Part shown: positions 31,054 through 43,069 of the stretch, one piece after another
Position numbering within the stretch: position 1 is the stretch's first letter
How the letters are laid out: the number at the start of each line of letters is the position of its first letter
From: Calamus simplicifolius
Lineage: Eukaryota > Streptophyta > Magnoliopsida > Arecales > Arecaceae
Length of the DNA stretch: 64,000 nucleotides
Assembly (NCBI GenBank): GCA_900491605.1
Contig: UESW01005041.1
Coordinates: 215,291-279,290, forward strand
Direction: 5' to 3'
Notes under the pieces: model-generated
Database searches by the model: none
Seen by the model: the letters and a program-made list of their open reading frames with translations, nothing else
What the model was told of the DNA's origin: nothing
Made by a program: the position numbers and the translations under genes

Positions 31054-31423
31054 CCGAAGTGTAAGTTCGGATATAGGGAGTAGAATTCCAGAGCGATCTT
31101 ATTTGGGGATTCAAAAAGGCGGATAATGATAACCTTGTAAATGATGGGCCACTGTTTCGTCATCATTTTTTGCTGCAGCTCAAGGAGGGAACGCTTCGTT
31201 TCCAACAAGTCGCGATAGCTGAAGTTCCACGTGGCAGGGCTCCTTTATTTCTGGCATCAGTATCGGGGTTTTTGACGCCTAGGCTTTCTTTCTGAAATGC
31301 TTATTTAAAGAGGGTTGGGGTGGCGCTTTTTCTGCAACACCCCTTTGTCCCTATCGCAGAGATTTTCTACTCCATCTCTAAGCCCTTGCTTGCCGTTCGC
31401 GTCTCAACCCCCATTCAGCCAAT

Positions 31424-34340
31424 ATGAGTGGTCCAGGTGATGTTGCTTTTGAGATAACCTTAGATGATCTGGATAGGATCCGTCGCCATTACAGAGTTCC
31501 TGGGGATGTAGCCTTATGGATGCCGAGGCCGAGCACCGGGTTTCAACTGAGTTGAGCCGAGGGGTCTTCTTCTACGAAGAGAGCTTGAGGGCAGGTCTTT
31601 GATTCCCTCTTCACCCGTTGATACAAGAGGTGATGAGGTTTTACAACATTGCCCAATGATGGTGGTTCCGAATAGCTGGCGTAATCTCATCGGGTTCATC
31701 TCGTTGTGTAGTCGCGCTGGGGCGACTGCAACCCTTCCCTTATTTGAGTTTGCTACAACCTGGTTTCTGGGAGGAGCTCTGAGTGGCCCTATATCGGCCC
31801 TCGGAAGTCATTCAAGATGATTTCGGATAACCCTTCTTCGATAAAGGGGTGGAAGTCCTGAGTTCTCATTGCCGAAGGAAACATCGGCTTGGATTTTCCG
31901 AGGGGATTGGCCAGTTATGTAAAGGATCCGGAGGCGCATTTGGAGTTGAGCGGGCAGGAGAAGAGGGATCTGGCTATCCTTCATAGCAATCAGGAGGTCT
32001 CTGCCAGCACCTTGTTAGTGGAGGATACCCTTTTCGCCACCGGCTTAGCTCTGTCAACCCTTAGGGTGAGTTTTCGCTCTAATGGTTGGTATGTTTATGT
32101 AATCTTGCCGCTGTTTAACTGAACATCCATTGTGTTTTCAGCCGAGAGGTCCGCATTTGCGGGCCAAATAAGGAGGGAGCTAGGCAAGCGCCATAGGGGC
32201 TCTAGCTCCGAGGATAAGCATAGGTCCGAGAAGATGGCTCACCCTTCCGGGTCTCACTCAAAGGATCTTGGAAAAGACGATGTCGGCCGCCGCTCCTCTG
32301 CTTCAAAGAGGGAGGAAGCGGGGACGCTAGCTGTGACTGATAAGCCCTCCCTACCAGAGGGAGGTGAGATAGCAGAGGAAGCCATTGGGGGAAGTTTGGA
32401 GAGAGCCATCGAGGTTCCCCCCCCCTCCAGATTGTGGTCGTATCAGATGATGCCCAGGAGATGTCGCCGGTATGTCCGCTATCCCTCTGCCGGATGTCCT
32501 TTAGCTACCGGTGGTGGAGAGTCCACTGCGTATGGAAGAGACCCCTGCTCAGGCAGAGGGGTCAGGAGAGGCAGTGGCGGCTATCAAAGCTCAAGTGGAT
32601 CCGCCCGTTGAAAGGCTAGCGGAGGTCATGGTTCCTCCCGCTGAGGATTCCTCTCCCATGGTTCCCGGGGACGTCACGGAGGAGGTTGACGCACCAGTAG
32701 AAGAAGAAGAAGAAGAGTCGTTGAATGAAGGGGACGTTCGGGTCGAGGGTCCTTCGGTCGGGGCCGAAGCATTCGAGGCCTCGCAGGTTAGAGTCCTGGT
32801 AGAGGAGGCCGACCGGATGGTTTCTCGAGCCGGAGTTTCTCAGGCCAGCTCTTCAGCTATGAGCTCTTTTATCCACAGCCCGGAGGTGGATGATATGCTC
32901 ACTGCCTTAATAAATCCGTTTTGCGCAGGGAAAGTTCCTCGACGGGGGAGCCCACCGCCGAGGATATCATTGATGCGGCTTTCGGTCGGTTTGGGGCGAC
33001 GAAGGATGTTTTTCTTCTACCTGAAATCAATAATGCCACCCTTATGACGATGGCTTCAAATTACGTCTTCCGGGTAAGTTGTGGTTCCGAGGTTGTAGTT
33101 CCTGATTAGTCAGTCGGGTCATGATTTCTTACTGGTGTTTTTCTTACAGAATGCTTTGGTCATAAGGGCACTGACTTGGTGCTTGAATTTGGCCACTGGG
33201 GCCTGTGCTTAGGCCAGGAGGGAAGTGACTAACCTTTGAGCGAGGGTGGATTCGACTAGCCAGCTTTTCGAGCCCTGGTGTCCGCTAGGGCAGATCTCGA
33301 AAGGGTGAGCGAGTCTTACCGACTTGCAGCCGAAAGAACCTCTCGATTAGAGGTTCAGGTCAAAGAGCTCCAGGGTTTCTGCGAACAATTGGATAAAGCC
33401 TGCCTGGAGTTGTCCCAGATCAAGGCTAAATATGACGACAAAATTAGTGCTATGTAGCAGCATTTCGATAAGAGGTGGGGCCAGTTGAGGGCCAGTCATG
33501 CTGAGGAGAAGAATAGTTGGAGCAGGAAGCTCGAGGAGGAGGAGCGCAGATACCGGCGGTAGCAGGATCAGCTCGCCGGTTTAAATAAGGAATTTGCCAA
33601 TATGGAGAATCGGCTAAAATGGCAGAATGAGCAGATTGCTCGGCTCACCGACGATCTCGATCAATCTCAGCAGGAAATCGGGGACAAGTAGTCTTGGATT
33701 AATGACCTCAAGGAGGTCTGCAACAAAATAAATCGGCCAAGCTGAAGGCCTTGGAGAAGGTTCAGGAGCTTAGCGATAAAATGGCTCGGCGGGAGGAAGA
33801 GGTATAGTATCTTCCTATTTATTTGCTTTTGGTGTTTTCCTTTCATGCATGGGCTCAAGCGTTCTAATGTTTGCAGATGAGTAAAATTGGGCTCGAGACG
33901 CAGGAGCAATTTAAAGCTTTAAGGCGAAGTTATTCGTGAGTCATCGAGCGAACCTCGAACTCCAAAATCAGCTCACTTCGGCTGTGGATGAGTATAAAAA
34001 TTCTGCTCAATTCTCTAAAGAACACAGAGGGGCTTGTATCGATGCATTTCAGTTCGGCAAGGAGGAGACTCGGGCAAGGATCTCTCGGGCGCATCCCGAA
34101 TGGGATTTATCTTTTTTGGATAACGAACATTTTGACGCTTGCACCCCGGGGGCCAAAGAAGAGGAATATGAGGATATCTCAGATGTCGATCTTGAGGCTA
34201 TTCTAGGCCCTAATGAGGCCGCAGCTTCTGAAGAACGCCCTCGGCTCGCTGCCGAGGAACTAACATCATTCGAAGTAGGTCAAGTTCTCCTGGATGTTAC
34301 TGAGAAGGCTCTTGGGACCGACCCGAACCCTGACTCCTAA
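31424..34340 (+). pseudogene. Antisense unit 1 of element C: spliced PF04195-like gene
   Basis: The ATG gives MSGPGDVAFEITLDDLDRI. Introns at 32066-32141, 33074-33149 and 33802-33876 have GT-AG ends and the same positions as in B. A one-base loss near 31530 and a stop where B reads LRF (near 31600) interrupt the first domain. Exon 2 is Glu/Ser-rich with a basic patch (RRELGKRHRG). Exon 3 is a long coiled coil with in-frame stops. Exon 4 ends with HPEWDLSFLD, an acidic DISDVDLEAIL block and the stop at 34340. A TATTTAAAG sits at about 31302, 120 bp upstream of the ATG. The gene opposes the element's own transcript. Confidence 0.72.
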
Positions 34341-35180
34341 GGGTTGCACATGTATTTTTCTCCTTTCAGACTTGTATCTTGGCCAAAACTTTAATGAATG
34401 GATCTTTTGTTTCCATCTGTTTTGCCTTATTGTTTTAAATCACTTGTCGCCTGAATGGCCATTTGTTGTTAGGAGCTGACGGCGAGTGGATCATGTGTAA
34501 CCCTAGCCTTTGGGTCGGTTTGCTTCTTTCGAACTAAATGTCTTGCTTATTCAAAGCTGAATCGATTTGCTTCGCCGGTGTATAAGCTATCTCGGTTAAG
34601 ACTTGAGAAAATGTCTCGGTCAAGGCGAGGTTAGGCGGATAGTTCGGTCAATCCGAAATAAGATATTGGCTCATTTGGCCGAGGCATAAAATGGTTTGGC
34701 ACAGTATGACCAAAAACTGTGCAAGTACTTGGCCGAAATCTGGCGGATAGCCCGGTCTTATGAGAAATCATTTTGTTTTTTGCTCGAGCGGATGAGGTGG
34801 ATTTGTAATTTACCGAAGGATGCTTTGTTGTTTGTTTTTTTGTTTTTTTTTTGGCATAGGGCATTTATCCTGTTGGCCTTTTTCAACGCAGGTCCTTTTA
34901 TCATACGAGATAAGCATTCGATCGCCATTGGATGGCATCGTTTTCACAAGGCGATTTCCCAGGCCTGCCCATATCTCAAAGACCGACAGACGATTTCCTA
35001 CATTTAAGACTCTTGATTCGAAATCAGAGGAAATCTTTTGTCTTACGTCATGGCCTAGGAAATGTGTTTGGTGCGCTTTGAAAAGCGTTCTTTCACCCTG
35101 AACCGTCACGTGGTGGCGTAGCCAGGGCATTTTGAATCCCAGGGTTTTCTGCTTTAATGGCTGCCCCTGGTCCGTTCGCC
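34341..35180. other. Spacer between antisense units 1 and 2 in C
   Basis: No gene is seen. It starts with what may be the 3' UTR of unit 1. CTCGG-type motifs occur near 34600-34700, and the block 34880-35090 is shared with element B. Confidence 0.5.
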
Positions 35181-35944
35181 TATAAAATGGGGAGAGCGGG
35201 TCGTGTTAGGCTATCTCCCAAGGCCTTCTTTTCTGTGAGTTGCAAGAGTTTTCATGGTGTATGTTTCATTGAGGTTGAGAGTGGAGAGATTGAGCTTTCC
35301 TTATGCAAGTTGGTTTGCCCCCGATAGCTGGGGTGATGAGGAAGCTGCTGAAGAGCAAGCAGTCCTCAAGGAAGGAATTCTTGGAGGTCATATGGAGAGC
35401 GCACGGGAGACTCGCAGAGGTCATATGGGGGGCGCACGTATACGCTTCCTGTGTGTCCTTTATCACTTTCCATGGGGATCGCAGGAAATGCAAAGCACAC
35501 CTACCCCCCATGGCTAACGTGGGCTTCACCTCCTCCCTGGATTTGGATTCCTCAACTTATCCGCTTGGGAAATCTTTTACCATGTAAAGAGGGAGGAGGG
35601 CTGTGTTGGTCTGCTTGTTCCCTGCTTATGTTGTTGTGCAGTGGCTGGCAGTCTAGCACTCCGCTTGGGGGGATGCTTCATTGGCATAAGGATCCACGGG
35701 TCCTTGACCTGGTTATGATCCCTCCATGTATTCATCCGAGGGATCAGTGGATGGCCTACTTTGTTCTTTCACATTAACCAGTGGCTCAACGGAGCTTTCC
35801 TGGTTTTTCTAATTTCAGGGGTCGGATGTAAAGACATCGTTATCGACCGAAGCTGCTCAGCCGAGCTTTTATCTTATTTGTATTTCCTGTGCTATGATGC
35901 ACTTGTAATGCCTCTCAAGAGGTTGTAATTCTTTCATTAATAAA
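35181..35944 (+). other. Antisense unit 2 of element C (TATA to AATAAA)
   Basis: TATAAAATGGGGAGAGCGGG opens the unit and AATAAA closes it at 35939-35944. The first ATG, at 35254, opens an 87-codon frame (MVYVSLRLRVERL...). The aligned B sequence has stops in that frame early on, so coding is doubtful. Promoter and polyadenylation signals are conserved with B (21021-21032 and 20270-20275). Confidence 0.5.
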
Positions 35945-36369
35945 GAAAGTTTTTACTCTTTCTTCTTTTATCATCTGTCTCTTTTCTGATGTGATTGTGT
36001 TGAGAGTTGTCGCTCTCGTCTTGTGCTTTCCGGCCCGTAGCCTAAGCTACAAACCCAGCAGTGTTTTTGCTACATTTCTGTTAACATGTCATTCAATCCT
36101 CTGTGGAGGAAGTGTTTATCTCTATTTAAGTCAGAGGGAGGCCTGGGTGACCTTACCAATTCACAAGATAGGCGTGGCCCGATAAAAAGGGGCTAAGTAG
36201 GTCTTTCCTTAAGGAGGAGAGACTTGCACAACTCTGCTGATGGGCAGAGAGAGGGATTGCTTACTTATGCTGAAGTATGATAAGATGTATCAGTTGCGCT
36301 AACATGTCTGAGAAATCAATCGGCCTTGCTGTTACTACAGGGCCACTTGGCTTGTCCAAGGCTTCAAAG

Positions 36370-36560
36370 ATTAATAAGTGTTTCATTCGGCTTTGGCCGA
36401 GGGTTCTGATATGTCACTCGGTCTTGGCCGAGGTTTCTGTTAATAAGAGTTGCACTTCGGCTTTAGCCGAGGCTTTTGATAATAAGAGATGCACTTCGGC
36501 TCTGGCCGAGGCTTTGGGGAGCCATTCGGGTATGACGAGGCTTTGGGAAGCTACTCGAGC
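36370..36560. repeat. Diverged CTCGG-type array in C
   Basis: Four or more units of about 50 bp contain CACTTCGGCTTTAGCCGAGG-like cores. They correspond to the 18480-18712 array of B, read from the other strand. Confidence 0.7.
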
Positions 36561-36779
36561 ATGGCAAGGCTTTAGGAACCGTAGAGTGTATACCTGGTGG
36601 CGCCATGGCGCGGGGAACATTGCTCGGCCATGCCGAAGTTTGAAGACTGTTTGGAGATCACTCAGCTCGGCCGGACTCGTAAGCTGCCCAAATTCGACCG
36701 AGGCTTTTACGTCATTTGACACGGCTAGGGCTTGTGAGCTGCCTGAATCCGCCAAAGGCTTACGGATCACTTAGCTCCT

Positions 36780-37550
36780 AGCCGTACTAGGAGTGCTCGG
36801 CCATACCGAGTCTTCGTGGGATAGGACTCGGCCCAGCCGAGGTACGAAGATTTAGCTTGGCCCTCGGGCGTACCGGAGTGCTCGGCCATACCGAGTCTTT
36901 GTGGAATAGGACTCGGCCCAGCCGAGGTATGGAGATTTAGCTTGGCCCCTGGGTGTACCGGGAGTGCTCGGCCATACCGAGTCTTTGTGGAATAGGACTT
37001 GGCCCAGCCGAGGTACAGAGATTTAGCTTGGCCCCCGGGCGTACCGAGAGTGCTCGGCCATACCGAGTCTTTATGGAATAGGACTTGGCCCAGCCGAGGT
37101 ACGAGATTTAGCTTGGCCCCCGGGCGTACCGGGAGTGCTCAGCTATACCGAGTCTTTATGGAATATGACTTGGCCCAGCCAAGGTACGGAGATTTAGCTT
37201 GGCCCCTGGGCATACCGGGAGTGCTCGGCCATACCGAGTCTTTGTGGAATAGGACTTGGCCCAGCCGAGGTACGGAGATTTAGCTTAGCCCTGGGCGTAC
37301 CAGGAGTGCTCGGCCATACCGAGTCTTTGTGAATAGGATTCAGCCCAGCCGAGGTACGAAGATTTAGCTTGGCCCCCGGGCATACCGAGAGTGCTCGGCC
37401 ATACCGAATCTTTGTGGAATAGGACTCGATCCAGCCGAGGTACGGAGATTTAGCTTGGCCCCCGAGTGAATCGGGAGTGCTCGGCCATACCGAGTCTTTG
37501 TGGAATAGGACTCGGCCCAGCCGAGGTACAGAGATTTTTGCTCAAGGAGG
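36780..37550 (-). repeat. Tandem array of about 100-bp units in C
   Basis: About eight units, each holding two palindromes: CTCGGCCATACCGAG and CTCGGCCCAGCCGAG, separated by TCTTTGTGGAATAGGA and a TTTAGCTTGGCCCCCGGGCG stretch. The units are very similar to each other, so the expansion is recent. It lies between integrase and the antisense units, at the position of the B arrays. Confidence 0.9.
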
Positions 37551-37692
37551 CAGCTCGGTCGTGCCAAGAATTGGTAAGCAGCATCTATTTTTCATTATGA
37601 CTTTTCGGGAAAATGATTGTAGCGATCATGTCGTGGATCATAGAAACTAGATGCTAATACTGTAAACGGGGCAAGTCTATAGAAAGCGTACC

Positions 37693-40600
37693 CTACTGAT
37701 GGTATATGCGGAGATTGTCTGAATTCCATGTCCGGGGAATAGATTTCCCGTTCAGATCCTGGAGCTTGTAGGTACCGGGCCCGATGACTTCCGCCACTTG
37801 ATAGGGGCCTTCCCAGTTCGGAGACAGCTTTCCTTGTTCCAGTGGTTTGGAGATGGATGCTTTCCGGAGGACAAGATCGCCGGGCGAGAAAGATTTTCCT
37901 TTGACTCTGGAGGCGTGATAGCGAGCCACTCTTTGTTGATAGGCAGCTACTATGATATGAGCTTTCTCTCTGATCTCCTCCACTAGGTCGAGGTTGGTGC
38001 GGAGTTGCTCATCGTTAGCCTCCTCCGAGTAACTCTCTACCCGCGGAGAGGGGAGTCCTATCTCCACGGGGATGACGGCTTCTGTGCCGAAGGCCATCCG
38101 AAACAGGGTCTCGCATGTGGGAACTCTCTGGATGGTGCAGTAGGCCCATAGGACGTGGTGAAGTTCGTCCGCCCATCTGCCTCGGGCTCTGGAGCTAAGC
38201 CTTGATCCCTTAAAGTAGGGTCCGATTAGTTACTTTGGCTTCTCCGTTGGCTTGCGGATGCCCGACTGATGTGAGGCGGTTACAGATTCTATGCTCCTCA
38301 CAGAACTCTCGGAACTTAGGGTTATCAAACTGTTTGCCATTGTCGGTGATGATGGTATGCGGAAGGTCGAAGCAACAAATAATGGATCTCCACACGAAGT
38401 CCTTAGCCCGAGTTTCGGTTATCTGGGCAATTGCCTCGGCCTCGACCCACTTGGTGAAGTAGTCAATGGCGACAAATAAGAACTTTCTCTATCCCGTGGC
38501 GAGGGGAAACGGGCCAAGGATGTCCATCCCCCACTTAGCAAAGGTCCAAGTGAAGGAAATAGGGACCAAGCTGGCGGAGGGGAGCCTCTGAATATTAGAA
38601 TGTCTCTGACAAGGGTCGCAAGCTCGGACGAGATTGTCAGCATCCTTTTGCATGGTGGGCCAATAATACCCTTGGCGCAGCACCTTGTGGCATAAGGATT
38701 GGCTCCCCAGATGGTTGCCACAAATTCCCTCATGCACCTCCCGAAGGGCATAATCAGCCTCAGATGGGCGAAGGCACTTAAGCAGCGGCATGGAGAAGAA
38801 CCACTTATACAGTTAGTCATCGATCAGCACATAATGGGTGGCCTGCAATTTCAACTTTCTTGCTTCCTTTCGGTCGGCTGGGAGCGACCCTTCTTTAAGA
38901 TACTTAAATATGTGGTCGAACCAGGATGGTTCGACCTCGACCTGCATCACTCGGTCAACCTCCGCAATGCTGGGCTTTTCTAGAATATCTAGGGGAAACT
39001 TCCGCTCAATCCATCGATTCGTGGTTGCCAGCCGGACAATAGGTCGGTGCATGCATTCTTGGATCTTGGGATCTGAATGACTTCAAACTCGGAGAAATGG
39101 GAAAGTAAGTCCCGTACCACTTAAAGATATCGAATCATGTTAGGCTCCTGGGCCTCGAACTCGCCCGCACGTGACCGGCCACCAATTGAGAGTCAGTAAA
39201 TGCATTCAGCTTCTTGACTTTAAGGTCCCGGGCAATTCAAGTCTAGCGAGCAGAGCTTCATACTCGGCTTCATTATTGGAGGTTGAGAAGGAGAAGCAGA
39301 TGCCGTATTCGAAGGTCACCCCCTCTGGGTTGGTGAGGATTAAGCCAGCACCGGAGCCATTGGTATTAGATGATCCGTCAATGTGAGAAGCCATAGGGCA
39401 TCAGATCTCGGATGCTCAGAGGAGTCCGGAGTGGAGCCATCCTCGGGGATAGTGCATTCGAGGAGGAAATCAGCTAGAACTTGGGCTTTGATGGCCGGGC
39501 GAGGTTGGTATCGGATGTCATGCTCGCTTAGCTCGACGTTCCATTTGATCATTCTCCTTGATGTCTCTGGACGATGGACCACCACTTTGATGGGTTGGTC
39601 GGTCAGGACTGTCATAGAATGTGCTTGGAAATATGGTCGCAGCTTCGGACCGACGTTATCAGGGCCAAAACCAACTTCTCGATCCGGGTGTACCTTGTCT
39701 CGGCGTCCTGAAGCAGTTTGCTGACAAAATAGATTGGCTTTTGGGTCTTGTTCTCTTCTCTGACCAATACTGAGCCAACGGCGCCTTCTGAAATTGCTAA
39801 GTACAAGAACAACATTTCCCCTAGATTTGGACTACTGAGGAGGGGTGGAGAGCTGAGATACCTTTTGAGGTCCTCGAACGATTTCTGACACTCGGGAGAC
39901 CATTGAAAATTCTTAGCTGATCGGAGGGCTTTGAAGAAAGGGAGGCATCTCTCGGCTGATCGAGCCACGAAGCGGTTGAGGGCCGCGATCCTTCCAGTCA
40001 GGCGCTGGACTTCCTTGACAGACGCTAGAGGCACCATTTGCTGAAGGGCCTGGATCTTCTGCGGATTGGCCTCAATGCCTCGCTGGGAAACCATGAAGCC
40101 TAGAAACTTCCCAGAATTGACGCCGAAGGCGCACTTAGTCGAGTTGAGCTTCATTCGATATTTTCGGAGCATCGCGAAGCTCTTCGAGAGATCCTCAATG
40201 TGATGGGATGCTTCTTTGCTTTTGACCAGCATGTCGTCGACGTACACCTCTATGTTACGGCCAATCTGCTCCTTAAAGACCTTGTTAACTAGCCTTTGGT
40301 AAGTAGCACCTGCATTTTTCAGATCGAAAGGCATGGCACGGTAACAATAAGTACCTTGGTCGGTTATGAAGGCGGTCTTCTCTTCATCCTCGGGCGCCAT
40401 TCGGATTTGGTTGTAGCCCGAATAGGCGTCCATGAAGGCCAACATCTGGTGACCCGAAGTAGCGTCTACAAGCTAGTCGATCCGGGGAGAGGGAAGCTAT
40501 CCTTCGGGCATGCTTTGTTGAGGTCGGTGAAGTCGATGCAGATCCACCACTTGCCGTTCGACTTCTTCACCATAACAACATTTGACAGCCACCTAGGATA

Positions 40601-41420
40601 GTTTACCTCCCGAATGAAATTTGCCTTGATAAGCTTGTCGACTTCTTCTTCAATAGCCTTCTGTCACTCAGGGGCGAAGCTCCTTTTCTTCTGCTTAATG
40701 GGCCGGGATATCTCGTCCACATTAAGACGGTGGACGAGAACGTCTGGGCTGATCCCCAGCATATTAGAAGCGGACCAGGCGAAGACATCAGCATTCTTTC
40801 AGAGAAAGTCGACAGCTCCAGCCGAGGTTTCCCTTTCAGTAGCGACTCGATCTTTATAGTTCGGTCGGACCGGGCTTCGTTCAGCGGTACCTCCTCCAGC
40901 TCTTCGGCTGGCTCTCCTCATTGCTCAGCAAAATCCTCCCGAGCGTCCAGCCCATAACCTCGGGTAGTTTGGACTGAAGGCTGGTGACGAAGCATTGCCG
41001 AGCTATAGCTTGGCTTCCTCGAACTACACCAACTCCCCATTTGGTAGGAACTTCATGACTAGATGCGGGATGGAGACAACAGCTCCAAGGGACATCAGGC
41101 TGGGTCTCCCAAAGATTGCATTGTAGGGCGACCGAAGCTTGTCACCAGGAAATCTGTGTAAACAGTGGCAATACAGGGCCAAGTTCCTGCTCGGACCATC
41201 AAGGTCATGACCCCCTCTGGGGTAATAACATCGCCGGTGAACCCCATTAGGGTGGAGTCTATGGCTCGAAGACTCTCCATGAGCAGTTTCATCTTTGCAA
41301 ACACATCGAGGTACGGAACATCATGCGGGAACTGTATCTTCTGAGGTCATCATCGGAGAAGGAGAGCTCTCTCTTTGGTGCCGAATCTTCTTCATCATCC
41401 GCCGGCCCGATGGACTACCG
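37693..41420 (-). pseudogene. pol: Element C pol (protease remnant, RT, two RNase H domains, integrase)
   Basis: The longest open piece (40445-39612, 277 codons) covers RT from FMDAYSGYNQIRMAPEDEEK through VYVDDMLVKS to the RNase H segment KPIYFVSKLLQDAETRY. The second RNase H (about 39400-39060) and integrase (38790-37693, with RACDPCQRHSN, ITDNGKQFDNPKF and NWEGPYQVAEVIGPGTYKL) follow. The protease has lost about 85 bp, including DSGSS; the break is at about 41316-41325, between HD-like codons and VPYLDVF. Other frameshifts lie near 38210, 38490 and 39340. Confidence 0.88.
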
Positions 41421-41495
41421 ACTGCCTCGATCGCATTGATGTGGCCAACAGTCGGAGGATTTGGTGAAGGAGGCTGCTGAGGCTTGGGCTGGCGG

Positions 41496-42980
41496 TCACC
41501 CCCATTCTTGGCTCGGCGCTCCCCTGAATTGGTTCAGTCTGCCCCACTGGATGAGCCTCTTGATTTCATTCTTTAGCTGCCAGCATTCTTCGGTGTCATG
41601 GCCATGGTCCCGATGGTAGCGGCAGTACTTGGTGGGGTCTCTCTGGGTCGCATTCCCTCGGATAGGAGGTAGTCGAGGGAGTTGGCGCTCTATCTCCATG
41701 AGGATCTGTGCCCTCAGGGTAGTGAGCGGAGTGAACCGGTTGAACCTCCTAGGCAAGCTTCGGGTGCGGTTCCTCGACGGCGGTGGAGGAACCCTTTGGC
41801 GGTGAGGTGGGCTCAGCTGATGGACAGATCGGTATTTGTCCGAGCCCTTGGACTCCTTCTTCCTTGCCAGCTCGGTGCGGGCAGTCCTTCGCGATTCCTC
41901 AACTCTGGCATACTTGTTCGCTAGGGCCATCATATCGGAGAGGTTCGAAGGGTAACTGACCTCCAATGCCAGGTAGAAGTCATTCTCCTTTAACACTCCG
42001 CCCGCTAGGGCGGACATGGTCACCTCATGGTTAAGGTGATCCACTTCCAGCATGGCCGTGTTAAAACAACCAAGATAGTTCTTCAAGGATTCCCCCTCTC
42101 TCTGCTTAACCTCGGAGAGGGAATCAGATCTCAGCCAGTGATGGCGGCTGCTAACGAACTGGCTAATGAAGAGGCGACTCAGCTCCTCGAATGAACCAAC
42201 CGAACCTGGTTTAATGCCAACCTGGTTTTAAGGCATTAAACCAGGTTCAAGCGGACTCTCTAAGGGTGGAGGGGAAGGTGCGGCATAGAATCGCATCTGA
42301 TGCCCCATGGAACATCATGATCGATCGGAAGCTACTGAGGTGATCATCGGGATTGGAGGATCCATGATAAGGCTCGATGGCGGGCAGCTTGACATGGGAG
42401 GGAATCACTTCCCCATGATCTCCTTGGAGAAGGGAATGCCCTACTCCGCCTTATGCTGAAGCGGATGGGCTTGCTTGGCAGCATCCACTCCTGGCGCATC
42501 TCCCGGATCTGTCGGTGGATCTCCTCTTCGGACATAGCAGGAGGGGATGGGCGAGGAGAATGCAGAGACGGTGTCGAGTCGTGGCGAGAGAACACCGAAG
42601 AGAGGGATCGGGCCCGCCGAGATCTAGGGAGATCCTTATCGCAAACCCCTTGCGGGGCTGGCCCAGCTCCCCTAGGACGATGAGGGGGTCCACGACTCTA
42701 TGCGGACCGGAAGAAGAGATTGCTGGGGGAATGGGGGCCACAGCCTCCTAGGAAGGTGCAGCAGGAGCAGCTGGACGGGAGCTTCATGGTGTCCTTGAAT
42801 CAGATGGGTCAAAGCTTGGACCTGCTGGACTAGTGTGGCAAACTGGTCCTGGGTCACTGGGGCCACTGGTGGCAATGGAGTCTCAATTGATGGTGGGCGG
42901 CGCCACACTGCTCATCGATCAGGTCTTTGGGAGGCGACCTGATCCCGGGCTTCAGAAGTAGCCCTGCTTCGATTAGCCAT
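41496..42980 (-). pseudogene. gag: Element C gag
   Basis: The start ATG at 42980 matches E and D. After an early stop the frame resumes with VTQDQFATLVQQVQALTHLI. The capsid segment and knuckle are open from 42086 to 41496, including KYCRYHRDHGHDTEECWQLK (C-X2-H-X4-H-X4-C). At 42190-42250 a short local duplication gives AACCTGGTTTAATGCC twice, once each side of its own inverted copy. Confidence 0.83.
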
Positions 42981-43069
42981 TGGAGGGGTTCTCTTCAAGA
43001 TCGAGATCCTTATCTCCTCTTTTTTTTTCAAGTTTATGGGACTTGAGGACCCTTCCTCTAGCACCAATT

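Noticed and set aside
31424..34340. Unit 1 of C as an intact host gene captured by the element
   Set aside because: It is interrupted by a frameshift and stops, and shares exon structure and position with B, so it is an element gene by descent rather than a fresh capture.
35254..35517. 87-codon frame MVYVSLRLRV... in unit 2 of C as a protein gene
   Set aside because: The aligned B frame has early stops and another frame is conserved just as well, so I kept it only as a transcription unit of uncertain coding.
36780..37550. Regular repeats with spacers resembling a CRISPR array
   Set aside because: Units are contiguous tandem repeats without unique spacers, no cas genes are present, and the context is a plant retrotransposon.
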